Of a stretch of 64,000 bases of DNA, positions 19,670 through 28,855 are shown one piece after another. The notes below the pieces were generated by a model. It made no database searches, was not told the origin of the DNA, and saw only the letters and a program-made list of their open reading frames with translations. The position numbers and the translations under genes are program-made. The stretch is from Silvimonas terrae (GTDB taxonomy: Bacteria > Pseudomonadota > Gammaproteobacteria > Burkholderiales > Chitinibacteraceae), in the NCBI RefSeq assembly GCF_014202765.1, contig NZ_JACHHN010000003.1, forward strand, positions 434,001 to 498,000, in the 5' to 3' direction. Numbering within the stretch: position 1 is the stretch's first letter; each line of letters starts with the position of its first letter.

Positions 19670-19744
19670 GCCGCGTGCGCTGGGGCCACAACGCGGTTTG
19701 ATATTGCCAATTTTCCACCCCGCCAAAGCCCCAGCAATTAACAA

Positions 19745-19771
19745 ACAAATTGATCTGTAAAAATCATTTGT
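19745..19771. promoter_or_regulatory. Inverted repeat upstream of the methylthioribose transporter operon
   Basis: ACAAATTGAT, eight bases, then ATCATTTGT forms a near-perfect inverted repeat (one extra T in the left arm). It lies 63 bp before the ABC ATPase start in a very AT-rich stretch. It may be an operator. A TATAGA at 19787-19792 could be a -10 box, but no -35 at proper spacing was found. Confidence 0.4.
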
Positions 19772-19833
19772 AATTATTTTGTGGAATATAGAGTGCGGTG
19801 TAGGCTGGGCTCCTCTGTTTACTGATATGCCCC

Positions 19834-21393
19834 ATGACAACACCGGACACCTCATCGCCCTTGCTCGCCCTGCGCCAGATTCGCAAGCGCTATGGCGCGA
19901 CCGTGGCGCTGGATGGCGTGGATCTGACCCTGCATGCCGGTGAAGTATTGGCGCTGATGGGGGCGAACGGCGCGGGTAAATCTACCCTGGTCAAGATCAT
20001 TGCCGGGGTAGAACGCGCCGATGCCGGCCAGGTGCTGTGGCAAAGTCAGCCGGTGACGTTTGGCTCGCCACGCGCCGCACTGTCTGCCGGCGTGGTCACG
20101 GTCCACCAGCAAACCAGCCAGTTGGGCGTGCCCGGTCTGACTGTGGCCGAGAACCTGTTGCTGGGCAAATTGTGCGATCCGGCCAGCCCGGTGCTGCAAA
20201 GCCCGCGCCAACTGCTGGCAGAAGCCGCGCGCGTGGCGGGAGACCTAGCGGGCGGCCTGCCCCTGACCGCGGATTTTGCCGACCTGACCACTGCGCAGCG
20301 CCAGCTACTGGCGCTGGCACGTGCCCTCTATGAAAACGCCCGCCTTGTCATTCTGGATGAACCCACTGCCAGCCTCTCCGCCCACGAATCCCGGCGCCTG
20401 TTTGCGGCGGTAGATCAACTGCGCGCCGCCGGGATTGCGGTGTTGTATATCTCTCACCGCCCGGCTGATCTGCGCCGCCTGGCAGACCGGGCCGTGGTCT
20501 TGCGCAACGGCCAGGTGGCGGGTGGTTTTGCCGCGCCGCTGGATCTGGATGCCGCCTTGCGCGTGCTGACGGGAGGTACGCTGCCGCTCCGCAGCAAGGC
20601 GCTCACGCCAACCGCACCCGGCCCGGTGCGCCTGCAACTGGACGCGGTCCGGCTGTTACCAGAGAGCCCGGCCATCAACCTGACACTGCGTGCCGGCGAA
20701 GTGGTGGCGCTGACCGGCAATCTGGGTGCTGGCAAAAGCCATTTGCTGCGCGTGCTGTTTGGTGCGGGCAGGTTGGCGAGTGGCCGGGTGCTGCTCAACG
20801 GCCAGCCGTGGCGGGCCCGCAATCCGGCGCAAGCCATTGCGGCTGGCGTCTTTATGGCGGCAGAAGACCGCTGGCGTAGCAGCTTTTTGCCGACGACCAC
20901 GCTGGGCGCCACCCTGGCCGATCTGATCGCCCTGCCCCATCTGCCGCAGCTGTTCAAAAGCGGCTGGCTGGATCACACCGCGCTGGATGAACGCGCTATC
21001 AGCTGGATCGCCCGCCTGGGCATCCGCGCACCCGGCCCGCAGGCCACGCCGGATCAGTTGTCTGGCGGCAACCAGCAGAAGGTGGTGCTGGCGCGCTGGC
21101 AATCCATGCCCGCCCAGGTCTTGCTGCTGGATGAACCCTTTCAAGGCGTCGACATTGGCGCGCGGCACGATCTGGTCAACGCCATCCGCGCCAGTACCGA
21201 CCGCGCCGTGCTCATTGCCACCAGCGATCTGGAAGAGGCCGTAGAAGTCGCTGACCGTGTGCTGATCATGGATCAGCACGGCATTTACGATCCTGGCCCG
21301 CTGCGTGACGGCGCATCGTTGCTGGATCACATCGAACAACTGGAACGTTTTGCTGGCCAGGCCAGCAACCCCGCTGAGGAAGCCCTTGCATGA
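19834..21393 (+). CDS. Sugar ABC transporter ATPase, RbsA type (probable methylthioribose)
   Basis: 519 residues with two ATPase domains in tandem. The first has Walker A GANGAGKST (43-51) and a degenerate signature LTTAQRQLL; the second has GNLGAGKSH and a full signature LSGGNQQKVVLARW with Walker B VLLLDEPFQG. This is the CUT2 (ribose-type) architecture. It opens a series of seven coupled genes: importer, then mtnK-mtnB-mtnD-mtnC. The stop overlaps the permease start (ATGA). The substrate assignment rests on context: MtnK phosphorylates 5-methylthioribose, which the importer would supply. Confidence 0.92.
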   Translation: MTTPDTSSPLLALRQIRKRYGATVALDGVDLTLHAGEVLALMGANGAGKSTLVKIIAGVERADAGQVLWQSQPVTFGSPRAALSAGVVTVHQQTSQLGVPGLTVAENLLLGKLCDPASPVLQSPRQLLAEAARVAGDLAGGLPLTADFADLTTAQRQLLALARALYENARLVILDEPTASLSAHESRRLFAAVDQLRAAGIAVLYISHRPADLRRLADRAVVLRNGQVAGGFAAPLDLDAALRVLTGGTLPLRSKALTPTAPGPVRLQLDAVRLLPESPAINLTLRAGEVVALTGNLGAGKSHLLRVLFGAGRLASGRVLLNGQPWRARNPAQAIAAGVFMAAEDRWRSSFLPTTTLGATLADLIALPHLPQLFKSGWLDHTALDERAISWIARLGIRAPGPQATPDQLSGGNQQKVVLARWQSMPAQVLLLDEPFQGVDIGARHDLVNAIRASTDRAVLIATSDLEEAVEVADRVLIMDQHGIYDPGPLRDGASLLDHIEQLERFAGQASNPAEEALA

Positions 21394-22400
21394 ACACCCA
21401 GACGCACCAGCTGCCGCAGCCGGTTTTCTCGCTCGCCCTGTTACGCCGCCATGCGCTGTTTTTGATCTTGTTGTTGCTGATCGCAGGCTTTGCCAGCAAA
21501 GAGCCGGCGTTTGTACAACCCGCCAATCTCTTGAGCATTTTGCAATCCACCTCGGTTGAAGCGCTGCTGGGGCTGGCCGTCACGGTGGCGCTGATTGCCG
21601 GCGGGTTTGATTTGTCGATTGGCGCAACCGCCTCTACCGCCCTGATTGCCAGCAGTTACGCCATGGTGGTCTGGCACTGGGGCGCCGTGCCTACCGTGTT
21701 GTTCGGGCTGTTGAGTGGCGCGGCGATTGGCCTGTTCAACGCCTTGCTGGTGGTGCGTCTGCGCATTCCGGATTTGCTGGCCACGCTGGGCACCATGTTC
21801 CTGCTGGGCGGGCTGCAACTGATCCCCACAGGGGGTCAATCCATCAGTACCGGATTGATGTTGCCGGACGGTAGCAGCGCCAGCGGCACTTTTGCCCCGG
21901 GCTTCCTGGCGCTGGGCCGGGCGCGGCTACTGGGTGTACCCGTACCGGTGATCATCGTTGCCGTGATTGCGCTGGCGTTGTGGTTGCTGATGCAGCGTAC
22001 CCGCTGGGGCCGCGTGTTTTATGCCACCGGCGGCAACGAGCAAGCCGCCGCGCTGGCGGGCGCACCCACGGCGCGTTACCGCACGCTGGCCTATGTGCTT
22101 TCCGGCACGCTGGCGGCCCTGGGTGGCGTGATCATTGCCGCGCGGGTGGGTCGGGGAGATGTCTCGGGCGGCGGCTCGCTGTTGCTCGATAGTGTGGGCG
22201 CCACCTTGATCGGCTTTGCCGTACTGAACGCGCGCCGTCCGCACATTGTCGGCACCGTCGTCGGGGCCTTGTTTGTCGGGGTACTACTCAACGGCCTGAC
22301 CATGCTCAACGTGCCGTTCTATACCCAGGATTTTGTCAAAGGGCTGGTGCTGGTTGGCGCACTGGCTCTCACTTTTGGCCCCGGTCGCGGCCGGGCCTGA
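21390..22400 (+). CDS. Sugar ABC transporter permease, RbsC type
   Basis: 336 residues, about 9-10 hydrophobic segments, typical of CUT2 permeases. The motif VTVALIAGGFDLSIGAT in TM2-3 and the EAA-like loop TGGNEQAAALAG are the RbsC hallmarks. The ATG overlaps the ATPase stop by 4 bp. It probably forms a homodimeric channel with the RbsA-type ATPase and the following binding protein. Confidence 0.93.
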   Translation: MNTQTHQLPQPVFSLALLRRHALFLILLLLIAGFASKEPAFVQPANLLSILQSTSVEALLGLAVTVALIAGGFDLSIGATASTALIASSYAMVVWHWGAVPTVLFGLLSGAAIGLFNALLVVRLRIPDLLATLGTMFLLGGLQLIPTGGQSISTGLMLPDGSSASGTFAPGFLALGRARLLGVPVPVIIVAVIALALWLLMQRTRWGRVFYATGGNEQAAALAGAPTARYRTLAYVLSGTLAALGGVIIAARVGRGDVSGGGSLLLDSVGATLIGFAVLNARRPHIVGTVVGALFVGVLLNGLTMLNVPFYTQDFVKGLVLVGALALTFGPGRGRA

Positions 22401-22445
22401 AAACATCATCACCACACCATAACCACATCTTTGCAGGAGAGCAGC

Positions 22446-23489
22446 ATGCGCACATCGTTCACATTGAAATCCCTGGCAGGTATTGCCGCACTGGTTGCCG
22501 GCCTGAGCGCCCACGCCGAGGGTTTGAAGGGCGCCCCCGCCCCGTTTGACAAAGGCGGCGTCAAGGTGGCCCTGGTGGGGTATATCTCTGGCGGGGATTT
22601 CTTCCGCGCTTTTGACAACGGCGCCCAGCGCCAGGCCAGTGCCCTGGGGATTGATCTGCGCGTATTTCCCGGCAAGGAAGACGCCGCCCTGCAACGTGAC
22701 CAGATTCAGCAAGCCATCAACCTGGGGGTGAAGGCCATCATCATCAATCACGGCCAGCCGGAAGCGCTCAAGGATGTCGTCCAGCAAGCCGTCGACGCCG
22801 GTATCAAGGTCATTGCGTTTGATGTGAACCTGGATAACCCCAAGGTCACGCAGATTGAGCAAAGCGACAAGGACCTGGCCGAAGCCGTGCTGGGCCAGGC
22901 GCTGAAAGATAACGGCAAGGCCTTCAAGGCCGGCTATGTCTATGTCCCGGGCTTCGCCCCGCTTGATCGCCGCGATGCGGTGTGGAGCAGCGTCAAGAAG
23001 ACCAATCCGGGCATTGTGGAAAAAGCCCGCTGGGGCACCGTTTCAGCCCCGGTGGCCACCTCGGTCGCCGCGCAAGCCAACGCCGCTTTGCGCGCCAATC
23101 CGGATATCACCGTGGTGTTTGCGCCGTGGGATGAATTTGCCCGTGGCACCAAGCTGGCCGCCACCGATCTGGGCAGCGGCAAGAAGCTGAAGATTTACAG
23201 CGCGGATGTCTCTACCGCCGATATTGCAGAAATCCGTGAAGCCGGCAGCCCGTGGGTGGCCACCGCCGCCACCAATCCGTCCGTGGTCGGCGCCACCAGC
23301 GTGCGCGCCGCCGCCCTGGCCGTGGCCGGTGCCAACCCGCCGCAACACATTGCCATCAAACCGGTCTTGATTACCCGCGCCGAACTGGATCAGTACGACA
23401 TCAAAACAGTGGATGAACTGGCCAGCAAACTGCCTGCTTTTGGCCGTAGCGACGCCGCCCTGGCGGCATGGATTCCGGCCGTTCACTAA
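22446..23489 (+). CDS. Periplasmic sugar-binding protein (ribose family)
   Basis: 347 residues from the ATG at 22446, preceded by GCAGGAGAGCAGC. Signal peptide: RTSFTLKSLAGIAALVAG and cleavage after AHA. The mature protein has the family-4 (RbsB/LsrB) pattern, including alternating lobes and the hinge signals IIINHGQ and the C-terminal region with AGSPWVATAATNP. It supplies the specificity of the CUT2 importer. Its position between permease and mtnK suggests that it binds 5-methylthioribose (inference). Confidence 0.9.
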   Translation: MRTSFTLKSLAGIAALVAGLSAHAEGLKGAPAPFDKGGVKVALVGYISGGDFFRAFDNGAQRQASALGIDLRVFPGKEDAALQRDQIQQAINLGVKAIIINHGQPEALKDVVQQAVDAGIKVIAFDVNLDNPKVTQIEQSDKDLAEAVLGQALKDNGKAFKAGYVYVPGFAPLDRRDAVWSSVKKTNPGIVEKARWGTVSAPVATSVAAQANAALRANPDITVVFAPWDEFARGTKLAATDLGSGKKLKIYSADVSTADIAEIREAGSPWVATAATNPSVVGATSVRAAALAVAGANPPQHIAIKPVLITRAELDQYDIKTVDELASKLPAFGRSDAALAAWIPAVH

Positions 23490-23539
23490 TCCTTGTTCAT
23501 TCATCCTGTTCACCCATCCAGCCCACCGGAGAACCTATC

Positions 23540-24835
23540 GTGAGCTTGCCCGTACCTGAGGGATACCAGACGCTGGATGACGCCCGCCTGCGCGCCTGGC
23601 TGGCGGGGTTGCCGCACCTTGCCGCAAAACTGGGTGGCGACAGCGCAGCCTGGCAGATTGAAGAAGTCGGTGACGGTAACCTGAACCTGGTGTTCCTGGT
23701 GCGTGGCCCGGCGGGTGGCGTGTGCGTCAAACAATCGTTGCCTTACGTGCGGGCGGCTGGCGAAAGCTGGCCCATGCCGCTGGAACGGGCGTTTTTTGAG
23801 CATCAGCACTACGCCATTGCCGGGCCGCACCTGGCCGGGCTGATCCCGCAAAGCTGGCATTACGACCCACGCTTGTTTGCCAGCGTGATTGAGCTACTCA
23901 GCCCGCACCGCATTTTGCGCCAGGAACTGGTGGCCGGCCACGCTTACCCGCAAGCGGCCCTTGCAGTGGCGGAGTTCGTCGCCCGCAGCGCGGTATTGAC
24001 CTCTCCGCTCGCCCAGCCGTTTGAGACGGTGTTTGCACACAGCGCCGTGTTCTCCCGCAATGTCGCGCTGACCCGGGTCACGGCAGAACTGATCTTTGCC
24101 GATCCGTTTGAAGATCTGGTACGCAACCGCTGGACCACGCCCGAGCTGGACCATGCCGCCGCCGCCATCCGCAACCACGCCGCAGTGCGGGCCGCCGTGG
24201 CGCGGCTGGGCCATGCCTTCCTGACCCGCAAAGAAGCGCTGCTGCACGGTGATTTGCACACCGGTTCAGTCATGGTCAGCGCCGATGACACCCGCGTGAT
24301 CGACCCCGAGTTTGCCGTATACGGGCCGGTCGGGTTCGATGCCGGTCTGTTCATGGCCAATCTCTTGATGGCCTGGTTTGCCCAGCCCGGCCACGCCACC
24401 GCCCAGGACAATCGCCAGGCCTTTGCCGACGGCATTCTGCAGCAGGTACGCCTGTTCTGGCAGCACTTTGCCCAGCGGTATGACGCGCTGTGGCAGGCGC
24501 ACGCCAGCGGCGATGCCTGGCCGGCGCGGTTGTTTGACTCCCCCGCCACCGCAGCGGCATTTGCCACCGAACGCGCCGAGCGTATCCGCGCCGTGTTTGC
24601 CGATGCACTGGGCTTTGCCGGGGCCGAAATCATCCGTCGCATTCTGGGTTTTGCGCATAACCTGGATTTTGAAAGCATTGCCGACCGCCCCACGCGGGCA
24701 GCGGCAGAAGCGGCCGCATTACAACTGGCCGAGCATCTGTTGCTGCACAGCGCAGACATTGCGGACATCGACACGCTCCTGGCCCAACTCCGCCAGGACA
24801 CGCCCAACCACACCCGTCTGGAGGCCGTGGCATGA
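23540..24835 (+). CDS. mtnK: S-methyl-5-thioribose kinase
   Basis: 431 residues from a GTG at 23540, which has GGAG nine bases upstream; a longer in-frame ATG at 23468 lies inside the preceding gene. It has the choline-kinase/APH fold: LLHGDLHTGSVMV is the catalytic loop and IDPEFAVYGPVGFD replaces the DFG region, which is diagnostic for MtnK. The enzyme phosphorylates 5-methylthioribose to its 1-phosphate with ATP. Its stop overlaps the mtnB start (ATGA). Confidence 0.95.
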   Translation: MSLPVPEGYQTLDDARLRAWLAGLPHLAAKLGGDSAAWQIEEVGDGNLNLVFLVRGPAGGVCVKQSLPYVRAAGESWPMPLERAFFEHQHYAIAGPHLAGLIPQSWHYDPRLFASVIELLSPHRILRQELVAGHAYPQAALAVAEFVARSAVLTSPLAQPFETVFAHSAVFSRNVALTRVTAELIFADPFEDLVRNRWTTPELDHAAAAIRNHAAVRAAVARLGHAFLTRKEALLHGDLHTGSVMVSADDTRVIDPEFAVYGPVGFDAGLFMANLLMAWFAQPGHATAQDNRQAFADGILQQVRLFWQHFAQRYDALWQAHASGDAWPARLFDSPATAAAFATERAERIRAVFADALGFAGAEIIRRILGFAHNLDFESIADRPTRAAAEAAALQLAEHLLLHSADIADIDTLLAQLRQDTPNHTRLEAVA

Positions 24836-25461
24836 GCAGCAGCACACAAGCAGTCCATGAGGCCCGACAGCAGGTGATCGCCGCCGGCCGTTTTGCCGCC
24901 GCACGCGGCTGGGTGCCGGCCACCAGTGGCAATTTTTCTGCACGGGTCGACGCCCATCATGCCGTCGTCACCTTGTCAGGCCGGGACAAAGGCCAGTTGA
25001 CCGAGGCCGACCTGGCACTGGTCGCGCTGGCGGAACCCCTGCCCGCTGGCTTGTCCGCCGAAGCCCCGCTGCACATCGCCCGCTATCGGGCCGACCCCGC
25101 CATCGGAGCGATTTTTCATGTGCATGCGGTAAACGCCGCCGTGATCTCGCGCCGCCATGAGCAGCAAGGCGAGATCAAAGTGGCCGGCTGGGAACTGCTC
25201 AAGGCCTTTGCCGGCATTCACACTCACACCCAAAGCGTGCGGGTGCCGGTCTTTGCCAACAGCCAGGACATCCCCACCCTGGCCGGTCAGGTGGAACAAC
25301 GTCTGCAGGATTTTCCGGCCGACGCACTGGCCCCCGGCTACTTGCTGGCCGGTCACGGTTTGTACGCATGGGGACGCAACGGTGCAGAAGCGCAGCGCCA
25401 TCTGGAGGCGTTTGATGCCTTGCTGCAGTTACAGCTTGAATGGGAAAGGATCACCGCATGA
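24832..25461 (+). CDS. mtnB: Methylthioribulose-1-phosphate dehydratase
   Basis: 209 residues, a class II aldolase-fold zinc enzyme. The zinc ligands are in IFHVHAVNAAVIS and LLAGHGLYAWG. N-terminal TSGNFSARVD is the substrate-phosphate motif. The length matches MtnB (about 205 residues). It converts methylthioribulose-1-P to the 2,3-diketo compound. ATGA overlaps at both ends (with mtnK and mtnD) indicate tight translational coupling. Confidence 0.95.
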   Translation: MSSSTQAVHEARQQVIAAGRFAAARGWVPATSGNFSARVDAHHAVVTLSGRDKGQLTEADLALVALAEPLPAGLSAEAPLHIARYRADPAIGAIFHVHAVNAAVISRRHEQQGEIKVAGWELLKAFAGIHTHTQSVRVPVFANSQDIPTLAGQVEQRLQDFPADALAPGYLLAGHGLYAWGRNGAEAQRHLEAFDALLQLQLEWERITA

Positions 25462-26003
25462 GCCAACTTGATATCTATGCCGACGACGCCCCGCAAACGC
25501 GGCTGGCCAGCCTGACCGACGCCCGCGACATTGCCGGCGAACTGGCTCGTGTTGGCGTGGCGTTTGAACAATGGCAGGCCACCCACGCACTCACCGACGA
25601 CGCCGACCAGGCCAGCATTCTGGCTGCCTATAGCGACGATATTGCCCGGCTGCGCCAATTGGGCGGCTATATCACCGCCGACGTGGTTAGCCTGCGTCCC
25701 AGCCATCCCGACCGCGCCACATTGCGGCAGAAGTTTCTGGATGAACACACCCACAGCGAGGACGAGGTACGGTTTTTCGTGGCCGGCAGCGGGGCGTTTT
25801 ATCTGCACCTGCACCAGCGTGTATTCCAGCTGACCTGCGAAAAGGGGGATCTTCTGAGCGTGCCAGCCGGTACGCCCCACTGGTTTGATATGGGTCCCGA
25901 ACCCCACTTCACCGCCATCCGGCTGTTTATTGATCCGGCCGGCTGGGTGGGGCACTTTACCGGCTCGCCCATTGCCCGCCAGTTTCCACGACATGGGGAA
26001 TAA
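25458..26003 (+). CDS. mtnD: Acireductone dioxygenase
   Basis: 181 residues, cupin fold. The metal ligands H97, H99 and E103 (EHTHSEDEVRFFV) and H141 (GTPHWFD) are all present. The enzyme oxidises acireductone to 4-methylthio-2-oxobutyrate (Fe form) or to methylthiopropionate, formate and CO (Ni form). Presence of this gene shows that the pathway goes to methionine and is not the 5-deoxyribose shunt. The start at 25458 is coupled to mtnB by ATGA. Confidence 0.96.
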   Translation: MSQLDIYADDAPQTRLASLTDARDIAGELARVGVAFEQWQATHALTDDADQASILAAYSDDIARLRQLGGYITADVVSLRPSHPDRATLRQKFLDEHTHSEDEVRFFVAGSGAFYLHLHQRVFQLTCEKGDLLSVPAGTPHWFDMGPEPHFTAIRLFIDPAGWVGHFTGSPIARQFPRHGE

Positions 26004-26730
26004 CGTCTTGCAGGAACGCATCAGCAGCATCATTACCGATATAGAAGGCACCACCACGCCCCTGACCTTTGTGCGTGACGTGCTGTTCCCCTATGCCCGC
26101 CCGCGCCTGAGGCCATGGTTGCGAGAACACGCCCAGAGTCAAACCGCCAGCAGTGTGCTGGTCCAGGTGCAACAAGAAGTCGGCCAGCCCTTGAGCCTGG
26201 AACAAGCGATCTCCCGCCTGGAACAATGGAGTGACGAGGACCGCAAGATTGGCGTGCTCAAAACCCTGCAAGGTTTGATCTGGGAGGCGGGCTACGCCGA
26301 TGGCAGCCTGGTTGCGCCGGTTTACCCGGACGTCTTGCCCGCGCTCACCGCCTGGCATGCTGCCGGCATCACGTTGGGTGTGTATTCATCGGGCTCGGTG
26401 GCGGCGCAGCACTTGCTGTTTGGCCACACCAATGAAGGCGATCTGCGCCCCTTGTTCAGTCACTGGTTCGATACCGAAACCGGCGCCAAGCAGGCGGTCG
26501 GGTCTTACCAGCGTATTGCCAGCCAGTTGGGCCACCCCCCCTCCACCCTGTTGTTCCTGTCTGATCACAGTGCAGAAGTCGCCGCCGCGCTTGCGGCCGG
26601 CTGGCATGCGCTGCTGATCACCCGCAACGACGCAGCGCTCCCCGCGCCCCCGTTGCCAGGGCAAACCCCGGTGGACTCCTTTGCCGGTATCCGCATCGAC
26701 ACTCCGGTCACACTCCACCTGGCCGGATAA
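25993..26730 (+). CDS. mtnC: Enolase-phosphatase E1
   Basis: 245 residues, HAD fold. Motif I reads ITDIEGTTTPLTFVRDV (D16, E18 in place of the usual DxD), as in all MtnC proteins; motif II VYSSGS and motif III/IV FLSDHSAEV follow. It enolises and dephosphorylates the diketo phosphate to acireductone. The ATG at 25993 overlaps mtnD by 11 bp; an in-frame TTG at 26008, just after the mtnD stop and preceded by GGGGA, is an alternative start. It converges on mtnA 10 bp away. Confidence 0.95.
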   Translation: MGNNVLQERISSIITDIEGTTTPLTFVRDVLFPYARPRLRPWLREHAQSQTASSVLVQVQQEVGQPLSLEQAISRLEQWSDEDRKIGVLKTLQGLIWEAGYADGSLVAPVYPDVLPALTAWHAAGITLGVYSSGSVAAQHLLFGHTNEGDLRPLFSHWFDTETGAKQAVGSYQRIASQLGHPPSTLLFLSDHSAEVAAALAAGWHALLITRNDAALPAPPLPGQTPVDSFAGIRIDTPVTLHLAG

Positions 26731-26740
26731 GCCGCGCGGA

Positions 26741-27823
26741 TCAGGCCAGCGCCGGTTCCCGCAAGCTCGCTAGGCCCGCATGGCTGGCCGGCACTACGCC
26801 GCGCTCCGTCACAATGGCGGTCACCAGCACGGCCGGGGTGACATCAAATGCCGGGTTCAGCGCCGCAGTGCCGTCAGGGGCCAACTGCACTGTGACCACT
26901 TCGCCCGCCTCGTTGCGACCGGAGATATGCGTTACCTCACGCGGGCTGCGCTGTTCGATTTCAATCTCGTGCACACCATCGACAATGCCCCAGTCCAGGG
27001 TACTCAGCGGTGCAGCAACGTAAAACGGAATGGCATGCGCTTGCGCCGCCAGCGCTTTGAGGTAGGTGCCAATCTTGTTGCAGACGTCACCCCGCGCGCT
27101 GATGCGATCCGCGCCGACAATGCAGACATCCACCTGCCCCTGCTGCATCAACAGGCCGCCCGCGTTATCGACAATCAAGGTTGCCGGCACGCCCCGCCCT
27201 GCCAGTTCCCACGTGGTCAAGCTGGCGCCCTGGTTGCGCGGCCGGGTTTCATCCATCCAGACATGCACCGGCACGCCAGCCGCATGGGCCTTGTAGATGG
27301 CGGCCAGTGCCGTACCCCAATCCACGCAGCCCAGGCGGCCAGCGTTGCAATGGGTCAGCACATTGAGCCTGGCCGGATAACCCAGCGCTTGCCAGCGCTG
27401 TTGCAAGAGGGCGGCACCATGCTCGCCAATGGCTTCATTGGTGTGCACGTCCGCTTGCGCCAGTTCATCCGCCAGCAACAAAGCGTGTTCTGCGCGTGCC
27501 GCCGGTGCCACCGTCGCCAGTTGCGCCGCCACGTGTTCCACTGCCCAGCGCAGGTTCACCGCCGTGGGGCGCGTGGCAATCAACGTTTGCACGGCCGTCG
27601 CCAGGCTGGCGTCATCGGCCGCCGCTTGCAGCGCCAGCGCCACCCCATAAGCCGCAGTCACCCCGATCAACGGCGCGCCGCGCACCACCATGTCCTGAAT
27701 GGCCTGAGCCACCTCCGCCAGCGTGGTCAGTTGTTTCACCTGGGTGTGATGCGGCAGCCGGGTCTGGTCAATGACATGAACCACCTTGCCTTCTCGCCAG
27801 ATGCTGCGGGATGAACCAATCAT
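26741..27823 (-). CDS. mtnA: S-methyl-5-thioribose-1-phosphate isomerase
   Basis: 360 residues from the ATG at 27823 (a longer in-frame start at 27853 is possible). The catalytic Cys is in VLTHCNAGRLGCVDWGTA and the catalytic Asp in IVGADRIS, followed by GDVCNKIGTYLKAL. It isomerises methylthioribose-1-P to methylthioribulose-1-P, the step between MtnK and MtnB. It is transcribed towards the mtnKBDC operon and so must have its own promoter. Confidence 0.95.
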   Translation of the reverse strand: MIGSSRSIWREGKVVHVIDQTRLPHHTQVKQLTTLAEVAQAIQDMVVRGAPLIGVTAAYGVALALQAAADDASLATAVQTLIATRPTAVNLRWAVEHVAAQLATVAPAARAEHALLLADELAQADVHTNEAIGEHGAALLQQRWQALGYPARLNVLTHCNAGRLGCVDWGTALAAIYKAHAAGVPVHVWMDETRPRNQGASLTTWELAGRGVPATLIVDNAGGLLMQQGQVDVCIVGADRISARGDVCNKIGTYLKALAAQAHAIPFYVAAPLSTLDWGIVDGVHEIEIEQRSPREVTHISGRNEAGEVVTVQLAPDGTAALNPAFDVTPAVLVTAIVTERGVVPASHAGLASLREPALA

Positions 27824-27920
27824 TTTTAGTCCAATAGAGAATATCAAACGCATCCAATATATCAGAAATTATCATTAACATGCCGCTGCAGCCAAAGCGC
27901 ATTCAATAGATACGCCAGTC

Positions 27921-27951
27921 AAAAAAAACGGACTGCCTGCTGGCAGCCCGT
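27921..27951 (-). terminator. Intrinsic terminator after SDR gene
   Basis: ACGGACTGCC-tgct-GGCAGCCCGT forms a hairpin with one mismatch, followed in the minus direction by eight T residues (A run at 27921-27928). It lies 24 bp after the stop of the minus-strand SDR gene. Confidence 0.8.
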
Positions 27952-27974
27952 TGTGCTGTGTCTGGTCAAGCGGA

Positions 27975-28739
27975 TCAAACCTGCGCCATGCCGCCGTCCA
28001 CAAACAGTTCCACACCATTTACGTAAGACGATTCATCAGACGCCAGGAAAACTGCGGCGCTGCCGATTTCAGCCGGTTGCCCCACGCGGCCCAGCGGTAC
28101 TTGCGACGCCAGGTAATCCAGCAAGCCCTGCTGCTGCGCGGCATCGTTACCAACCAGTTCCACCAGCCCCGGAGTCTGGATCGGGCCGGGCGAGAGGGTG
28201 TTGATGCGGATAGCACGGCCCTTCAGGTCAAGAATCCAGCTCCGCGCCAGGTTGCGTACCGCCGCTTTGGACGCACTGTAGATGCTGAACGCCGCCGTAC
28301 CCAGGACCGAGGTGGTTGAACCCGCCAGAATGACCGAAGCCCCGGTCGCCGCTTTATCCAGCAACGGCAATGCTTTTTGCACGGTGAAAATCACGGCTTT
28401 GACGTTGCGGGCAAAGATGTCATCCACGTGTTTTTCTGTCAGCTCCCCCAGCGGCAACATATCGCCGCCCCCGGCGTTGGCATACAGCACATCCAGCCGG
28501 CCGTGGCGCTCTTTGATCTGGGCGTACAGCTTGTCCAGATCGTCCGGCCTGGTGGAGTCTGCCAGGACGCCGTGGGCATTGGGGCCGATGGCGGCGACAG
28601 CGGCATCCAGTTCCGCTTTGCGGCGACCGGTGATGTAAACAACCGCGCCCTCGGCAGCAAATGCCTTGGCTGCGCCCAGACCAATCCCTGTGGTACCGCC
28701 GGTGATCACTGCAACTTTGTTAGCAAGACGATTAGCCAT
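27975..28739 (-). CDS. Short-chain dehydrogenase/reductase
   Basis: 254 residues, classical SDR with TGGTTGIG (13-20), NAG at 88-90, catalytic Ser141, Tyr154 and Lys158 (YSASK), and the cofactor-side motif PGPIQTPG. Its length and motif set fit the 3-oxoacyl-reductase-like class. Substrate unknown. It diverges from a LysR-family gene by 116 bp, the usual arrangement of target and regulator. A ribosome site AAGGAG precedes the ATG. Confidence 0.92.
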   Translation of the reverse strand: MANRLANKVAVITGGTTGIGLGAAKAFAAEGAVVYITGRRKAELDAAVAAIGPNAHGVLADSTRPDDLDKLYAQIKERHGRLDVLYANAGGGDMLPLGELTEKHVDDIFARNVKAVIFTVQKALPLLDKAATGASVILAGSTTSVLGTAAFSIYSASKAAVRNLARSWILDLKGRAIRINTLSPGPIQTPGLVELVGNDAAQQQGLLDYLASQVPLGRVGQPAEIGSAAVFLASDESSYVNGVELFVDGGMAQV

Positions 28740-28855
28740 GATGTGCTCCTTGTTTCATGTGTGGTGAAGAGGTGAAGCCACTTTATTCAATTCGCTCCCA
28801 TGGATAAACTAGCCAAAACTCATTTCATAATTTCCACTCATGAATAATCCCTACC

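Noticed and set aside
19768-19792. TTGTAA and TATAGA as -35/-10 pair before the methylthioribose operon
   Set aside because: Spacer is only 13 bases, too short for a sigma70 promoter.
23468-23539. Longer N-terminus for MtnK from the ATG at 23468
   Set aside because: It would overlap the binding-protein gene; the GTG at 23540 has a proper GGAG.
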